Assembly (NCBI GenBank): GCA_964592775.1
Contig: CAZQFX010000038.1
Coordinates: 1-19,969 of the forward strand
DNA from: SURF-21 sp964592775
GTDB lineage: Bacteria; Actinomycetota; Geothermincolia; Geothermincolales; RBG-13-55-18
Length of the DNA stretch: 19,969 nt
Reading direction: 5' to 3'
Below are positions 7,226 to 14,938 of this stretch, one piece after another. The translations under genes were made by a program, and so were the position numbers. Positions within the stretch are counted from its first letter, which is position 1; each line of letters opens with the position of its first letter. The notes beneath the pieces are model-generated. The model was not told the DNA's origin and ran no database searches. It worked only from the letters and a program-made list of their open reading frames with translations.

Positions 7226-7255
7226 AGTATATCATATATGGCATCGGGCGCTTAA
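7226..7255 (-). promoter_or_regulatory. Candidate promoter of the acyl-CoA degradation cluster
   Basis: On the minus strand TATACT (7231-7226) follows TTAAGC (7255-7250) after 18 bases. The -10 is good and the -35 is weak. This is the only AT-rich patch in the gap. A start of transcription near 7219 would place the inverted repeat at 7194-7214 in the early transcript. Confidence 0.35.
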
Positions 7256-7336
7256 CTCACGTACGGGGTAGAAAGAAACGGGGACAGGAAAATGAAAAAC
7301 CTCCTCCATTCGCCCACACTTATTGCAGAAGAACCA

Positions 7337-7342
7337 TATAAT
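7337..7342 (+). promoter_or_regulatory. Consensus -10 box TATAAT for a likely leaderless transcript
   Basis: A perfect TATAAT ends 7 bases before the ATG at 7350, so transcription would begin at or next to the start codon. No ribosome site precedes that ATG. No convincing -35 is seen. Confidence 0.5.
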
Positions 7343-7349
7343 ATTTTGT

Positions 7350-7835
7350 ATGGATTTCTATAGCCCCTATCGGGAGGAAGACCTCGCGGCCATCGCCGGC
7401 ATGCTGTCAGGCCGGGTCCATGAGACAGGGCCGCGGTTCGGGCACGATTACATGGAGGAAGGCCTCACGGTCATCGACGAGGTACTGGACCTGGTGAGGA
7501 CCTCTCGCGGCCAGCTAGGCACCCTGTCCCATATGAGCGAGGACCTCGAACATTCCGTGGCCGGCTTGCGTGCCGCGCTGGAGGGGGTGCTGTCCTTCTT
7601 CTCCGAGCGCCGTAATATAACCCTCGTGGCGGTTTCGGTCATCGTGGCCGCCTCGCTCCTCAACCACCTGCGCGGCTGGGTGAGCGCACGCAGCCTGCGC
7701 GGCTGGTTCTATACTTTCGGTCCGGAGTTGACGCCTGCGGGCTCCAGCTTGCACCGCTTCGCCCGGGACATGGTCCGTTCGAGATCCCGCCGCCGGCAGT
7801 TCAGAGCCACCGGACCGGGTGCGTATGGTGCTTAA
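7350..7835 (+). CDS. Hypothetical single-pass membrane protein
   Basis: This 161-residue protein matches no family I recognise. It has an acidic, helical N-terminal half (residues 1-88), one hydrophobic segment at about 90-107 (LVAVSVIVAASLL core), then an aromatic/basic stretch and an RSRSRRR cluster near 143-149. The layout suggests a membrane anchor with the basic tail on the cytoplasmic side, which is inference. An in-frame TTG at 7323 would add nine residues, but the ATG at 7350 is preferred because TATAAT ends 7 bases upstream, which implies leaderless translation. It is transcribed alone, divergent from the acyl-CoA cluster and convergent with adenine deaminase. Confidence 0.65.
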   Translation: MDFYSPYREEDLAAIAGMLSGRVHETGPRFGHDYMEEGLTVIDEVLDLVRTSRGQLGTLSHMSEDLEHSVAGLRAALEGVLSFFSERRNITLVAVSVIVAASLLNHLRGWVSARSLRGWFYTFGPELTPAGSSLHRFARDMVRSRSRRRQFRATGPGAYGA

Positions 7836-7889
7836 ATATGGAGCCAGCCGATCCAGGTTCACCGCGACCGCAACAGTAATTGCCGCGCA

Positions 7890-7910
7890 TTCCGGTGCCC
7901 GGCACCGGGA
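7890..7910. terminator. GC-rich hairpin between convergent genes, possible terminator
   Basis: CCGGTGC-CCG-GCACCGG is a perfect 7-bp stem with a 3-base loop, extendable by a T-G and a T-A pair. It lies between the hypothetical membrane protein gene and the convergent adenine deaminase gene. There is no T-run on either side, so a factor-independent role is uncertain. Confidence 0.4.
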
Positions 7911-7982
7911 GCGCGAGGCGCCCTTTACCCCAAGGGCTCCGCGGCAGCCCATGCCTATGGGAGAACCCGGAGACGTACCCCG

Positions 7983-9683
7983 TCATGCGAATAGGGGGAC
8001 GTGCGAGAAGGTGCCCACGTCGAACAGGCCCTTGTCCGTCATCTTCAACTCGGGTATCACCGGCAGGGCCATAAAGGACAGGGCCATGAACGGGTCCCCC
8101 AGCCGGCAGCCCAGGCTGCGCGCCGCGCCCTGCAGCTTCTCCACGCGGTCCCTCACCTCCCCCAGGGGGAGGGTGGACATGAGGCCCGCCACGTCCAGTG
8201 GCAATCCCGCCATGATCTCCCCCCCGCTCACCACCGCCTGGCCGCCGCCCATCTTCTCCACCGCCCTGGCCGCCGCCAGGATGTCCTCGTCTTTGGCGCC
8301 CACCACCATGAGGTTATGCGAGTCGTGCGCCACGGTAGAGGCCAGGGCCCCCTCCCTCAATCCGAAGCCGTGGATAAACCCCACCCCCACGTTGCCCGTG
8401 CCGCGGTGCCTTTCAAACACGCATATCTTCAGCAGGTCGCGCGAGACGTCGCAGACCGCGCGGCCCCCCTCGACCGCCGGTTTCTGCAGCGATCTTCCAG
8501 TGACGATCTGGTCCGGGATGACCTTTATGACCAGCATATTCTCGCCTTGCGCCTTCACTTCGATGCCGCGCATCTTCTTCCATGCTAACCTCATGGCTCC
8601 CGGGGCGGGCGGGCTTGGCGAGACTTCGGGCAGAAACGAGCCGTTCTCCGCCACTTTCTCCCCCGCCTTGTACACCTCGAGGACCCTGAAGGCCTCGAGA
8701 TCCCCCAGCACCACCAGGTCGGCCCGCCATCCCGGCCTCATCCCCCCGCGGTCACGCAAGCCGAAGCGCGCCGCCGCGTTCAGGGTAACCATGCGCAGGG
8801 CGGTCATGGGGTCCAGCCCGAGCCTGACCGCCTCGCGCAGGATATGATCCATGTGGCCCTCGCCCAGCAGGTCCTTGGGCTGGCGGTCGTCGTCTACGAA
8901 GATGCATCGGCCCGCGTTCGCCGCCTTGACGATGGGCAGGAGCGCCTCGAGGTTCCTCGCCGTGGAGCCCTCCCTGATATAGATGAACATCCCCTTGGCC
9001 AGTTTTTCCGCCGCCTCCTCCGCGCTCACGCACTCGTGGTCCGACTCCACCCCCGCGGCGATATAGGCGTCGAGCTCCCGCCCCCTCAACCCGGGCGCAT
9101 GGCCGTCGATGGGGAGGCCGGAGCAGGCCGCGATCTTGGCCATCACCGGGGGGTCGGCGTTGACGACGCCGGGGAAGTTCATGACCTCCCCCAGGCCGAT
9201 GACCGCCTCCTCGCCGAGGAGGGGCACCAGGTCTTCCGCCTCCAGCACCGCCCCGGCGGTCTCCATGGGCGTGGCGGGGACGCAGGAGGGGAGCATCACG
9301 AATACGTCCAGGGGCAGTCCCCTGTCCAGCCCCATCATGTAACGGATGCCGGGGATCCCCAGTACGTTGGCGATCTCGTGGTAATCGGTGACCACCGCGG
9401 TCGTTCCCGCGGGCACCACCGCGCGCGCGTACTCGGGCAGGCTCACCAGGGATGACTCGATATGCACGTGCCCGTCTATGAAACCCGGGCACAGATAAGC
9501 GCCGCCGAGGTCCACCCTCTCTTTCGCCGGGCGGTCTCCGAATCCGGCTATCCTGCCGCCGCTGACGGCCACCGAGCCCTCCTCGACCACGCCTTCGAAC
9601 ACGTCGACTATCATCGCCCCGGTCAGCAGGAGGTCGGCCTCTCCGTCCCCCCGGACCACCGCGAGAAAATCCCCGTCAGCCAT
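7983..9683 (-). CDS. ade: Adenine deaminase
   Basis: The protein deaminates adenine to hypoxanthine and ammonia in purine salvage. From the ATG at 9683 it has 566 residues, close to the family's usual 570-600. Metal-binding motifs of the amidohydrolase superfamily are visible: GHVHIESS (His72, His74, Glu76), DGHAPGL (His195), ESDHE (His216) and the FVDDDRQP region near 263-269. The C-terminal domain with HRGTGNVGVGFI and ASTVAHDSHNL is specific to this family. The frame is open to a start at 9728, but the ATG at 9683 has AAGGGAG 8-9 bases upstream and starts the typical N-terminus. It follows an alcohol dehydrogenase gene by 127 bases on the same strand. Confidence 0.94.
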   Translation of the reverse strand: MADGDFLAVVRGDGEADLLLTGAMIVDVFEGVVEEGSVAVSGGRIAGFGDRPAKERVDLGGAYLCPGFIDGHVHIESSLVSLPEYARAVVPAGTTAVVTDYHEIANVLGIPGIRYMMGLDRGLPLDVFVMLPSCVPATPMETAGAVLEAEDLVPLLGEEAVIGLGEVMNFPGVVNADPPVMAKIAACSGLPIDGHAPGLRGRELDAYIAAGVESDHECVSAEEAAEKLAKGMFIYIREGSTARNLEALLPIVKAANAGRCIFVDDDRQPKDLLGEGHMDHILREAVRLGLDPMTALRMVTLNAAARFGLRDRGGMRPGWRADLVVLGDLEAFRVLEVYKAGEKVAENGSFLPEVSPSPPAPGAMRLAWKKMRGIEVKAQGENMLVIKVIPDQIVTGRSLQKPAVEGGRAVCDVSRDLLKICVFERHRGTGNVGVGFIHGFGLREGALASTVAHDSHNLMVVGAKDEDILAAARAVEKMGGGQAVVSGGEIMAGLPLDVAGLMSTLPLGEVRDRVEKLQGAARSLGCRLGDPFMALSFMALPVIPELKMTDKGLFDVGTFSHVPLFA

Positions 9684-9741
9684 GTTTGGACTCCCTTCAC
9701 GACGTATTGAGCAGGAAAGCCGCCGCACCTGCCCGTCCGTA

Positions 9742-9772
9742 CCGATACCCGCAGCGGTGATTCCGTGGTCAA
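9742..9772 (-). promoter_or_regulatory. Weak candidate promoter for adenine deaminase
   Basis: On the minus strand TTGACC (9772-9767) precedes TATCGG (9747-9742) by 19 bases. The -35 match is good; the -10 is poor and the spacing long. It would give a leader of about 50 bases. Confidence 0.22.
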
Positions 9773-9810
9773 CTGCTCGGCGGTCGCATCCGGATCGCGC
9801 CCGGCATGCG

Positions 9811-10824
9811 TCAGATCACAGGTTCCTCCTGCAACTCGCCGGGCTGCCTCAGACCCTCCGCGGGATAGGTCCTCATCTCCAGGATGACCTTCAGTGACTC
9901 GTCCCGCATGGCGTACTCGAAGGCCTGCAGCCCCATCTCCAGGGGGAACCTGCGGTCGATGAGTTCCTGCACGTTCACCAGCCCGCGCAGGAGGGCGCGG
10001 ATGGCCGGCTTGAAAGGCCCGCAGCGCGAGCCTATAAAAGATATCTCGTCCACGACCAGCGAGGAGATGTCCACGCTGACCGATTCCACGAAGGTGCTCT
10101 TCTGGACGATCGTCCCTCCGGGATTGACCAAGGAACGGGCGAGGTAGAATCCTTCCGGGCTTCCCGTGGACTCTATGACCACGTCGAAGCGTTCGTCGGG
10201 ATCCAGGTCCTCCTCCATGACCGTCCTTATCCCCAGGCGGTCGAGGATCTTCAGCTTGTGGGTGTAACGCCCGACGGCCACCAGGGCACATCCGCATAAT
10301 CGCATCACCTGCGCCGCCATCAATCCCAGCTTGCCGTCGCCCAGCACCACCACGCGGTGTCCCGGGTTGATGTGCACCTGTTCCGTGACGCGGAAACAGG
10401 CCGCCAGCGGCTCCACGAAGACGGCCGCGTAGAGGGGCAGGGTATCCGGTATGACATGGAGGTTGGAAACGGGAAGCGCCAGGTATTCGGCGAAGGCTCC
10501 GTCGCGGCCGCTGATGCCCAGGGTGGTGCGTTCGCGGCAGTGGTTGGGCTTCCCGTCCAGGCAGACGGGACAGACGCAGCAAGCGCAGTTGATCTCGCCC
10601 ACCACCCTCTTCCCCATCAGGTCGGGGTCGTCCGCTCTCTCCACCACTCCTACGAACTCGTGCCCGGGTATGCCCTTGAAGTCCATGTAGCCCTTGATGA
10701 TCTCCTTGTCGGTGTGGCAGATGCCGGCCGCCATGACCTTGATCAGCGCCTCGCCGGGCCCCGGCTCGGGCACGGGCAGGTCGTCCAGCAGTTGCAGCCT
10801 GCCGTCGAAATACAGGCCGAGCAT
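9811..10824 (-). CDS. Zinc-dependent MDR-family alcohol dehydrogenase
   Basis: This 337-residue medium-chain dehydrogenase has a GroES-like N-terminal domain with catalytic zinc ligands Cys36 (AGICHTD), His55-Glu56 (GHEFVG) and Glu138 (VEPLA). The four structural-zinc cysteines, Cys82, Cys85, Cys88 and Cys96, show the exact 3-3-8 spacing. The NAD(P)-binding motif GDGKLG is at 162-167. This arrangement is that of the sorbitol/threonine dehydrogenase type, oxidising a secondary alcohol or sugar alcohol; the substrate is not identifiable. A GGAGAGGCGGG tract precedes the ATG. It lies upstream of adenine deaminase and divergent from an amidohydrolase gene. No functional link to purines is apparent. 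Confidence 0.92.
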   Translation of the reverse strand: MLGLYFDGRLQLLDDLPVPEPGPGEALIKVMAAGICHTDKEIIKGYMDFKGIPGHEFVGVVERADDPDLMGKRVVGEINCACCVCPVCLDGKPNHCRERTTLGISGRDGAFAEYLALPVSNLHVIPDTLPLYAAVFVEPLAACFRVTEQVHINPGHRVVVLGDGKLGLMAAQVMRLCGCALVAVGRYTHKLKILDRLGIRTVMEEDLDPDERFDVVIESTGSPEGFYLARSLVNPGGTIVQKSTFVESVSVDISSLVVDEISFIGSRCGPFKPAIRALLRGLVNVQELIDRRFPLEMGLQAFEYAMRDESLKVILEMRTYPAEGLRQPGELQEEPVI

Positions 10825-10934
10825 TTTCCCGCCTCTCCTCTCCTCGACGCCGTGCCCGTGGTTTCAGCAGCGCCTCGCCCGGGGCTTACGGCTGCCAGGC
10901 TTCCTATCAGGCCTTATGATCAATCTTTCTCCCT

Positions 10935-10944
10935 CGCTATAGCG
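10935..10944. repeat. Perfect palindrome CGCTATAGCG in divergent intergenic region
   Basis: A 10-base perfect palindrome lies between the alcohol dehydrogenase and amidohydrolase genes, next to a GTACCCCTC stretch that resembles the short repeats at 1178 and 1288. It could be part of a control site for the minus-strand dehydrogenase; there is no further support. Confidence 0.3.
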
Positions 10945-10977
10945 TACCCCTCTATTTTAACCTCATCGGGCATGAAG

Positions 10978-11010
10978 TCATCCGCCGACTTTCCTTTACA
11001 TGGCGGATGA
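10978..11010. promoter_or_regulatory. 9-bp inverted repeat overlapping the amidohydrolase promoter, probable operator
   Basis: Perfect arms TCATCCGCC (10978-10986) and GGCGGATGA (11002-11010) are separated by 15 bases. The right arm abuts the -10 box at 11014-11019, so the repeat covers the spacer and -35 region. A protein bound here would block or tune the promoter. The regulator is not encoded in the window. Confidence 0.5.
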
Positions 11011-11013
11011 TAA

Positions 11014-11019
11014 TATACT
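11014..11019 (+). promoter_or_regulatory. -10 box TATACT for the amidohydrolase gene
   Basis: TATACT (with overlapping GATAAT at 11009-11014) lies about 46 bases before the ATG at 11065, in the only AT-rich patch of the gap. No clear -35 is present, which fits an activator- or repressor-controlled promoter. Confidence 0.45.
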
Positions 11020-11064
11020 GGCTTTGGCGGTTTACGGAATGAACGAGCTTGAAGGGGGTTTTCA

Positions 11065-12000
11065 ATGATCATCGATAGTCACGTCCACCTCGTCGCGGAG
11101 GGCTGGATCGACCGCAGTTTCTTCATCGGCATGGCGAGGGTCGCCACCGCGCCCATGGGCAAACTCACCGGCGAATACCCGGATGCGGCGGCGCTGATCG
11201 ACGGCCTCATGCCCGTCATATCCGACACCACGGGTGAGAAGACGGTTGCCAACATGGACGAAGCCGGTGTCGACAAGGCGTGCATCTTCGCGGTGGATTA
11301 CGGCCTGTGCGCCGGTGAGCCTCAGGTATCAATGGAGAACCAGAACCGCATGATAGCGGAGGCGGCCCGACGCTTCCCGGATCGCTTCATCCCTTTCTTC
11401 ACCATAGATCCCCGCCGCCCCGAGGGGATGGACCTCTTTAAGCGGGGTATCGAGGATTGGGGAATGAAAGGCCTCAAGCTGCACCCCACTTCCGGCTTCT
11501 TCCCCTACGATCCCGTGGTCTATCCCTTCTACGAAAAGTGCATGGAATACGGCATCCCCGTTCTCTTCCACACTGGAAGCCAGCCCGCCCCCATGAAGTT
11601 CCGCTTCTCGCAACCCATAAATGTCGATGACGTCGCCGCCGACTTCCCGGACCTCCCCATCATCATGGCCCACTGCGCTCACGCGCTCTGGGAGGAGGCG
11701 TTGCTGGTCGCCGAGATCAAGCCCAACATCTACTTCGATTTCTCCGGCTGGCAGATGACATACAACAACCATCCCCAGGACTTCTACCGTATGCTGCGCA
11801 GGGTCATCGACCAGTTGGGCCCGTGGCGGGTGTTCTTCGGGACGGACGGCCCCTACCTCAACGTGCTTTGCCCCTGGGGCAACTGGGTGAAAGCGGTGAC
11901 CGAGCCCGACCTCAGCTCCTGTCCCGAGATATCCTTTGCTCCCGAGGAGACCGAGATCGTCATGGGCAAGGCCTTCGCCAAACTCCTCGGCCTGGATTAG
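11065..12000 (+). CDS. Amidohydrolase family protein (PF04909/ACMSD-like TIM barrel)
   Basis: This 311-residue protein starts directly with the metal-binding strand MIIDSHVHLV (His6, His8). GLKLHP (His140), VLFHTGS (His169), IIMAHCAH (His203) and FFGTDGPY (Asp261) follow. This set matches the amidohydrolase-2 family, whose members decarboxylate or hydrolyse aromatic and related acids using one zinc or similar metal. By analogy with aminocarboxymuconate semialdehyde decarboxylase, His203 and Asp261 would be the active-site pair. AAGGGGG lies 6-7 bases before the ATG. It is monocistronic, with an operator-like inverted repeat at its promoter and a long inverted repeat after its stop. The substrate is unknown. 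Confidence 0.92.
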   Translation: MIIDSHVHLVAEGWIDRSFFIGMARVATAPMGKLTGEYPDAAALIDGLMPVISDTTGEKTVANMDEAGVDKACIFAVDYGLCAGEPQVSMENQNRMIAEAARRFPDRFIPFFTIDPRRPEGMDLFKRGIEDWGMKGLKLHPTSGFFPYDPVVYPFYEKCMEYGIPVLFHTGSQPAPMKFRFSQPINVDDVAADFPDLPIIMAHCAHALWEEALLVAEIKPNIYFDFSGWQMTYNNHPQDFYRMLRRVIDQLGPWRVFFGTDGPYLNVLCPWGNWVKAVTEPDLSSCPEISFAPEETEIVMGKAFAKLLGLD

Positions 12001-12032
12001 GAACGCCGGCACGTCCTGTTCCCCGCAGGGTG

Positions 12033-12111
12033 GGGTCCAGGTCTTTGGCTTCGCCTCACTCACGCTTCTTCCACGGCACAGGTACGCGGCGAAATCACAA
12101 GACCTGAACCC
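12033..12111. repeat. Imperfect long inverted repeat, REP/MITE-like remnant
   Basis: The left arm at 12033-12055 starts GGGTCCAGGTCTT and ends TTCGCC. The right arm at about 12088-12111 starts GGCGAA and ends AAGACCTGAACCC. Roughly 20 of 24 positions pair with one gap, around a loop of about 32 bases. It sits between the stop codons of the convergent amidohydrolase and MMPL genes. Such GGGTCAGGTCTT-type ends recall REP elements mobilised by Y1-type RAYT transposases. It could also act as a bidirectional terminator. Function is inference. Confidence 0.5.
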
Positions 12112-12145
12112 ATTTCAGGAAAGCGCAACTTTTAACAGGCTGACC

Positions 12146-14653
12146 CTAGGCCCGGTGGTTCGCTCCCGCCGGCTTCAGGTCCCCCGGCTCCACCGCTGTC
12201 TTCTCTTCCACCAGGCGGCGGCGGCGCTCGATGAGGGTGATGATGGAAGGCAGCACCAGCAGGCTGGCGAAGAAGGCTACGGTCAGGGACAGGGCCGTGA
12301 TCAATCCGAAGCGCCGGATGGGTTGCATTCTCGAGAACGAGATTACCAGGAAAGCCCCCGCGGTACATATGGTGCTGGCCATGAGGGGTTTGCCCACGCG
12401 CGTGATGCAGATGGCAAGCGCTTCCGCGACGCTCACCTCACCCGTGTGTTCCTCCAGGAAGCGGTGGGTGACATGGATACCGTAATCGATACCCATGCCT
12501 ATGATCATGGATACAACGAGCACGGTCATCATGTCCAGCGTCCAGCCCATGAGCGCCAGGAAGCCCAGCTCCATCGTTATCCCCGCCACCAGCACGGAGA
12601 GCGTGGCCAGGCCGTAGGTGATCGACCTGAACACCAGCACCAGGACCAGTCCCGAGAGGATAAGGGCCAGGATGGAGGTCTCGATCTGCGTCGGTACCAG
12701 GTTTCCCAGCATCTCGGCCGTAAGGGGTGTTACCCCCCCTACCTGATATGTGATGCCGGCGGTCCCGAAACTGCTTGCGGCCGCCTCCTTCAGGATGCTG
12801 TTCTTCTCCATCATTTCCCGGTTGGACTGAGCGCCTTCGCTGAAAACGGCCACGAGGGCGGCTTTGTGGTCACCGGAAACCAGTTTTCCCTCCTGGGGTC
12901 CGAAGAGCTCCCCGATCTCCGCCAGGTCGGCCTCCGCCTCCGCGGTAGTGGCAGGGAGAGCGGCCGCACCATCCGCCCCCGCCTTCCCCATCTCCACCCT
13001 GTAGTCGGAGATGAGCTCGCCTATGCTGGAGCTGCCTTCCCTCGAGAAGTAGGGCGATGCGGCGATCTCCTCCTGGAAGCCGCGCATGGCCTCTAGGGCT
13101 TCCGGTTCGAGGACGTCCCCCGTAAGCAGGACCACGTCCTGCTGCACCCCTCCGAAGATCGACTCCTGCAAGTACTGGGCCTGCAGGGAGGGGATGTTCT
13201 GTGGCGCCAGGGCGCGCAGGTCGGGGGTGGTGGTGAGGCGGAAGGCTCCGAAGACGCAGATGACGACGATGAAACAGTAGATAACCACCACCGCCTTGGG
13301 GCTCCCCTGCGAGATGGCGGCTATCCTTCCCAGGAAGCGGTCGATGCGCGTGTTGCTGTCGCGGGCGAAGATCTTAACCCCCCGCGGCTGCCGGCTCGTG
13401 CCCCGCCGCATCCGCCGCTCCTCGCGCAGGATCATCAGGGCGGGCAGGAAGGTGACGCTGAAGAGGAAGCAGAGCGCGATGCCCGCCCCGGTCATGAAGC
13501 CGAAATCCTGCAGGACGTCGAAGTCCGAGAAGGCGAAGGAGGCGAAACCGAAGACCGTGGTGATGCAGGCCAGGAAGACGGCCACTCCCACGGTGACCAC
13601 CGATTTGTAGGCGGACTTGCTCGGCTCCCTGTCTATCCCGAACTCCTCGTAGAAGCGGCTCATCATGTACACCAGGTTACCCAGGCTGATGCCCAGCACG
13701 AGAGGGCCGATGATGGCCGAGAGCATGGTGAAGGGTATATGGAACCATCCCATGAAGCCGTAGATCCACATGGCCGTGAGGGCGATGACCATCATGGGCA
13801 GGACTACGTCGGTGAGCCTCTGGAAGGTGAGGAAGAGCAGCAGCATGAGCAGGGCCGCGGCGGCCACCGCCAGCATCCAGGTGCTGGACACGACGTAGTC
13901 CTCCAGGTCCTTGTCGATGGAAGGGTCGCCGCTTATATATACCGTGGCCGGGACCTCCCCCCCCTCGAAATAGGAGTGGAAGAAGCTCTCGATCCTGTCC
14001 GCGTAGTCCTTGCGCTGGGCGGAGTCGAGTTCGGGGTTCACCTTGATGAGTATCTTCGCGTACCTGCCGTCCTCGGAGAGCAGGCCAGAGCCCTCCTTCT
14101 CCACCGTCCATTTGTAGGCGACGGGATTCGCGAGGTATTCCGTCAAGCCATCCTCTATTTGCCGCTTAAAAGCCTCGCCGCCAACCATTTCGCCGAAATC
14201 GATAGCCGCGGATATGTCAGGCAGTTGTCTTTCGGCGGCCTCCTTGGACAAACCGTAGTCGCTCTGCGCTCTGGCTCGAAACTCCCTCAACAGGTTTCTT
14301 CCGAACGCGGTTAGGTAGTGCTCCATGTATATGTAGTCGCCCTCGCCCACCTCTTCCACCATCGCGCCCTCCAGGAGGAGGAACTTCCTGATCATGGGGT
14401 AGGCGAGCAGGGCGCCGCTCTCCACCATGGGGTATTCGTTCGTGGTTCCCCCGAAGAGCTCGTTGACCTCGGTAATGGTCCGCGAAGTCTCGTACTTGGT
14501 GGGGATGAGGTCCCTCTGTCCCGCCTTGACCTCGATGAAGGAGGCGCCGACCGCCACGGGGATGGTCAGGAGGACGCAAACCAGCACCACCGCCCTGGGG
14601 TGATCACGGCAGAGACGGGCGAAAAAAGACATGATCCTGTCGAACAACGACAT
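12146..14653 (-). CDS. MMPL/RND-family transporter
   Basis: This 835-residue protein has the duplicated RND/MMPL layout: TM1 near 20-40, a large extracytoplasmic loop (about 41-255), TM2-6 (about 256-410), a cytoplasmic linker, TM7 (about 452-472), a second loop (473-655) and TM8-12 (about 656-808). Such proteins export lipids, hopanoids or hydrophobic compounds using the proton gradient. The second half carries the expected GMGIDYGIH motif in TM10 (Asp723). The matching first-half position reads GISLGNLVYM (321-330) with no acidic residue. The ATG at 14653 has only a weak GAGGAT upstream. It is divergent from an acyl-CoA ligase gene, which hints at lipid traffic. The substrate is unknown. 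Confidence 0.93.
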   Translation of the reverse strand: MSLFDRIMSFFARLCRDHPRAVVLVCVLLTIPVAVGASFIEVKAGQRDLIPTKYETSRTITEVNELFGGTTNEYPMVESGALLAYPMIRKFLLLEGAMVEEVGEGDYIYMEHYLTAFGRNLLREFRARAQSDYGLSKEAAERQLPDISAAIDFGEMVGGEAFKRQIEDGLTEYLANPVAYKWTVEKEGSGLLSEDGRYAKILIKVNPELDSAQRKDYADRIESFFHSYFEGGEVPATVYISGDPSIDKDLEDYVVSSTWMLAVAAAALLMLLLFLTFQRLTDVVLPMMVIALTAMWIYGFMGWFHIPFTMLSAIIGPLVLGISLGNLVYMMSRFYEEFGIDREPSKSAYKSVVTVGVAVFLACITTVFGFASFAFSDFDVLQDFGFMTGAGIALCFLFSVTFLPALMILREERRMRRGTSRQPRGVKIFARDSNTRIDRFLGRIAAISQGSPKAVVVIYCFIVVICVFGAFRLTTTPDLRALAPQNIPSLQAQYLQESIFGGVQQDVVLLTGDVLEPEALEAMRGFQEEIAASPYFSREGSSSIGELISDYRVEMGKAGADGAAALPATTAEAEADLAEIGELFGPQEGKLVSGDHKAALVAVFSEGAQSNREMMEKNSILKEAAASSFGTAGITYQVGGVTPLTAEMLGNLVPTQIETSILALILSGLVLVLVFRSITYGLATLSVLVAGITMELGFLALMGWTLDMMTVLVVSMIIGMGIDYGIHVTHRFLEEHTGEVSVAEALAICITRVGKPLMASTICTAGAFLVISFSRMQPIRRFGLITALSLTVAFFASLLVLPSIITLIERRRRLVEEKTAVEPGDLKPAGANHRA

Positions 14654-14690
14654 TTGACTATCCTCTTCTATCCATCACTTCCCGCAGAAG

Positions 14691-14727
14691 AACCTACATT
14701 CTATATTATCTTCGCTCCTCGTAGGTT
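14691..14727. promoter_or_regulatory. Inverted repeat bracketing the MMPL gene's -10 region
   Basis: Perfect 7-bp arms AACCTAC (14691-14697) and GTAGGTT (14721-14727) flank an AT-rich stretch that holds GATAAT on the minus strand (14710-14705), a good -10 candidate. The placement suggests an operator controlling the transporter; a leader hairpin is less likely given the 23-base spacer. Confidence 0.38.
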
Positions 14728-14786
14728 ACTCTCCTTCGCATCCCGAGGCAAACGCCATCCTGAGTGCTCCGATCCACGGATACGCT

Positions 14787-14796
14787 CGCATGCGAA
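14787..14796. repeat. Palindrome TCGCATGCGA in the transporter/ligase intergenic region
   Basis: A perfect 10-base palindrome lies midway between the divergent MMPL transporter and acyl-CoA ligase genes, and a partial repeat GCTCGCATG follows about 25 bases later. It may be a shared control site. The rest of the 285-base gap shows no gene or RNA. Confidence 0.25.
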
Positions 14797-14866
14797 CACC
14801 GCGGCTAGCTCGCATGGCTATCCCCTCAACCGCTATCCCATGGAAGGGCTGGCCGGCATTCGTACC

Positions 14867-14875
14867 TGATACAAT
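14867..14875 (+). promoter_or_regulatory. Extended -10 promoter (TGATACAAT) for the acyl-CoA ligase
   Basis: TG-A-TACAAT forms an extended -10 about 64 bases before the GTG start at 14939. No recognisable -35 is found, as is usual for extended -10 promoters. Confidence 0.4.
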
Positions 14876-14938
14876 AATAGCCAGGAGACGGCGGTTCCAG
14901 GCACGGGGACGGGTTACGGAAAAGGCGGTGACCGGCAA

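Noticed and set aside
7292..7363. Possible 23-codon leader peptide MKNLLHSPTLIAEEPYNILY... before the orphan membrane protein
   Set aside because: AGGAAA precedes the ATG, but the frame contains the TATAAT box and overlaps the real gene start; there is no other sign of translation.
9684..9728. Longer N-terminus of adenine deaminase
   Set aside because: The extra 15 residues are basic and unlike the family, and the ATG at 9683 has a good ribosome site.
14780..14860. Possible tRNA-like fold in the transporter/ligase gap
   Set aside because: No T-loop GGTTCRA motif and no cloverleaf pairing could be built.
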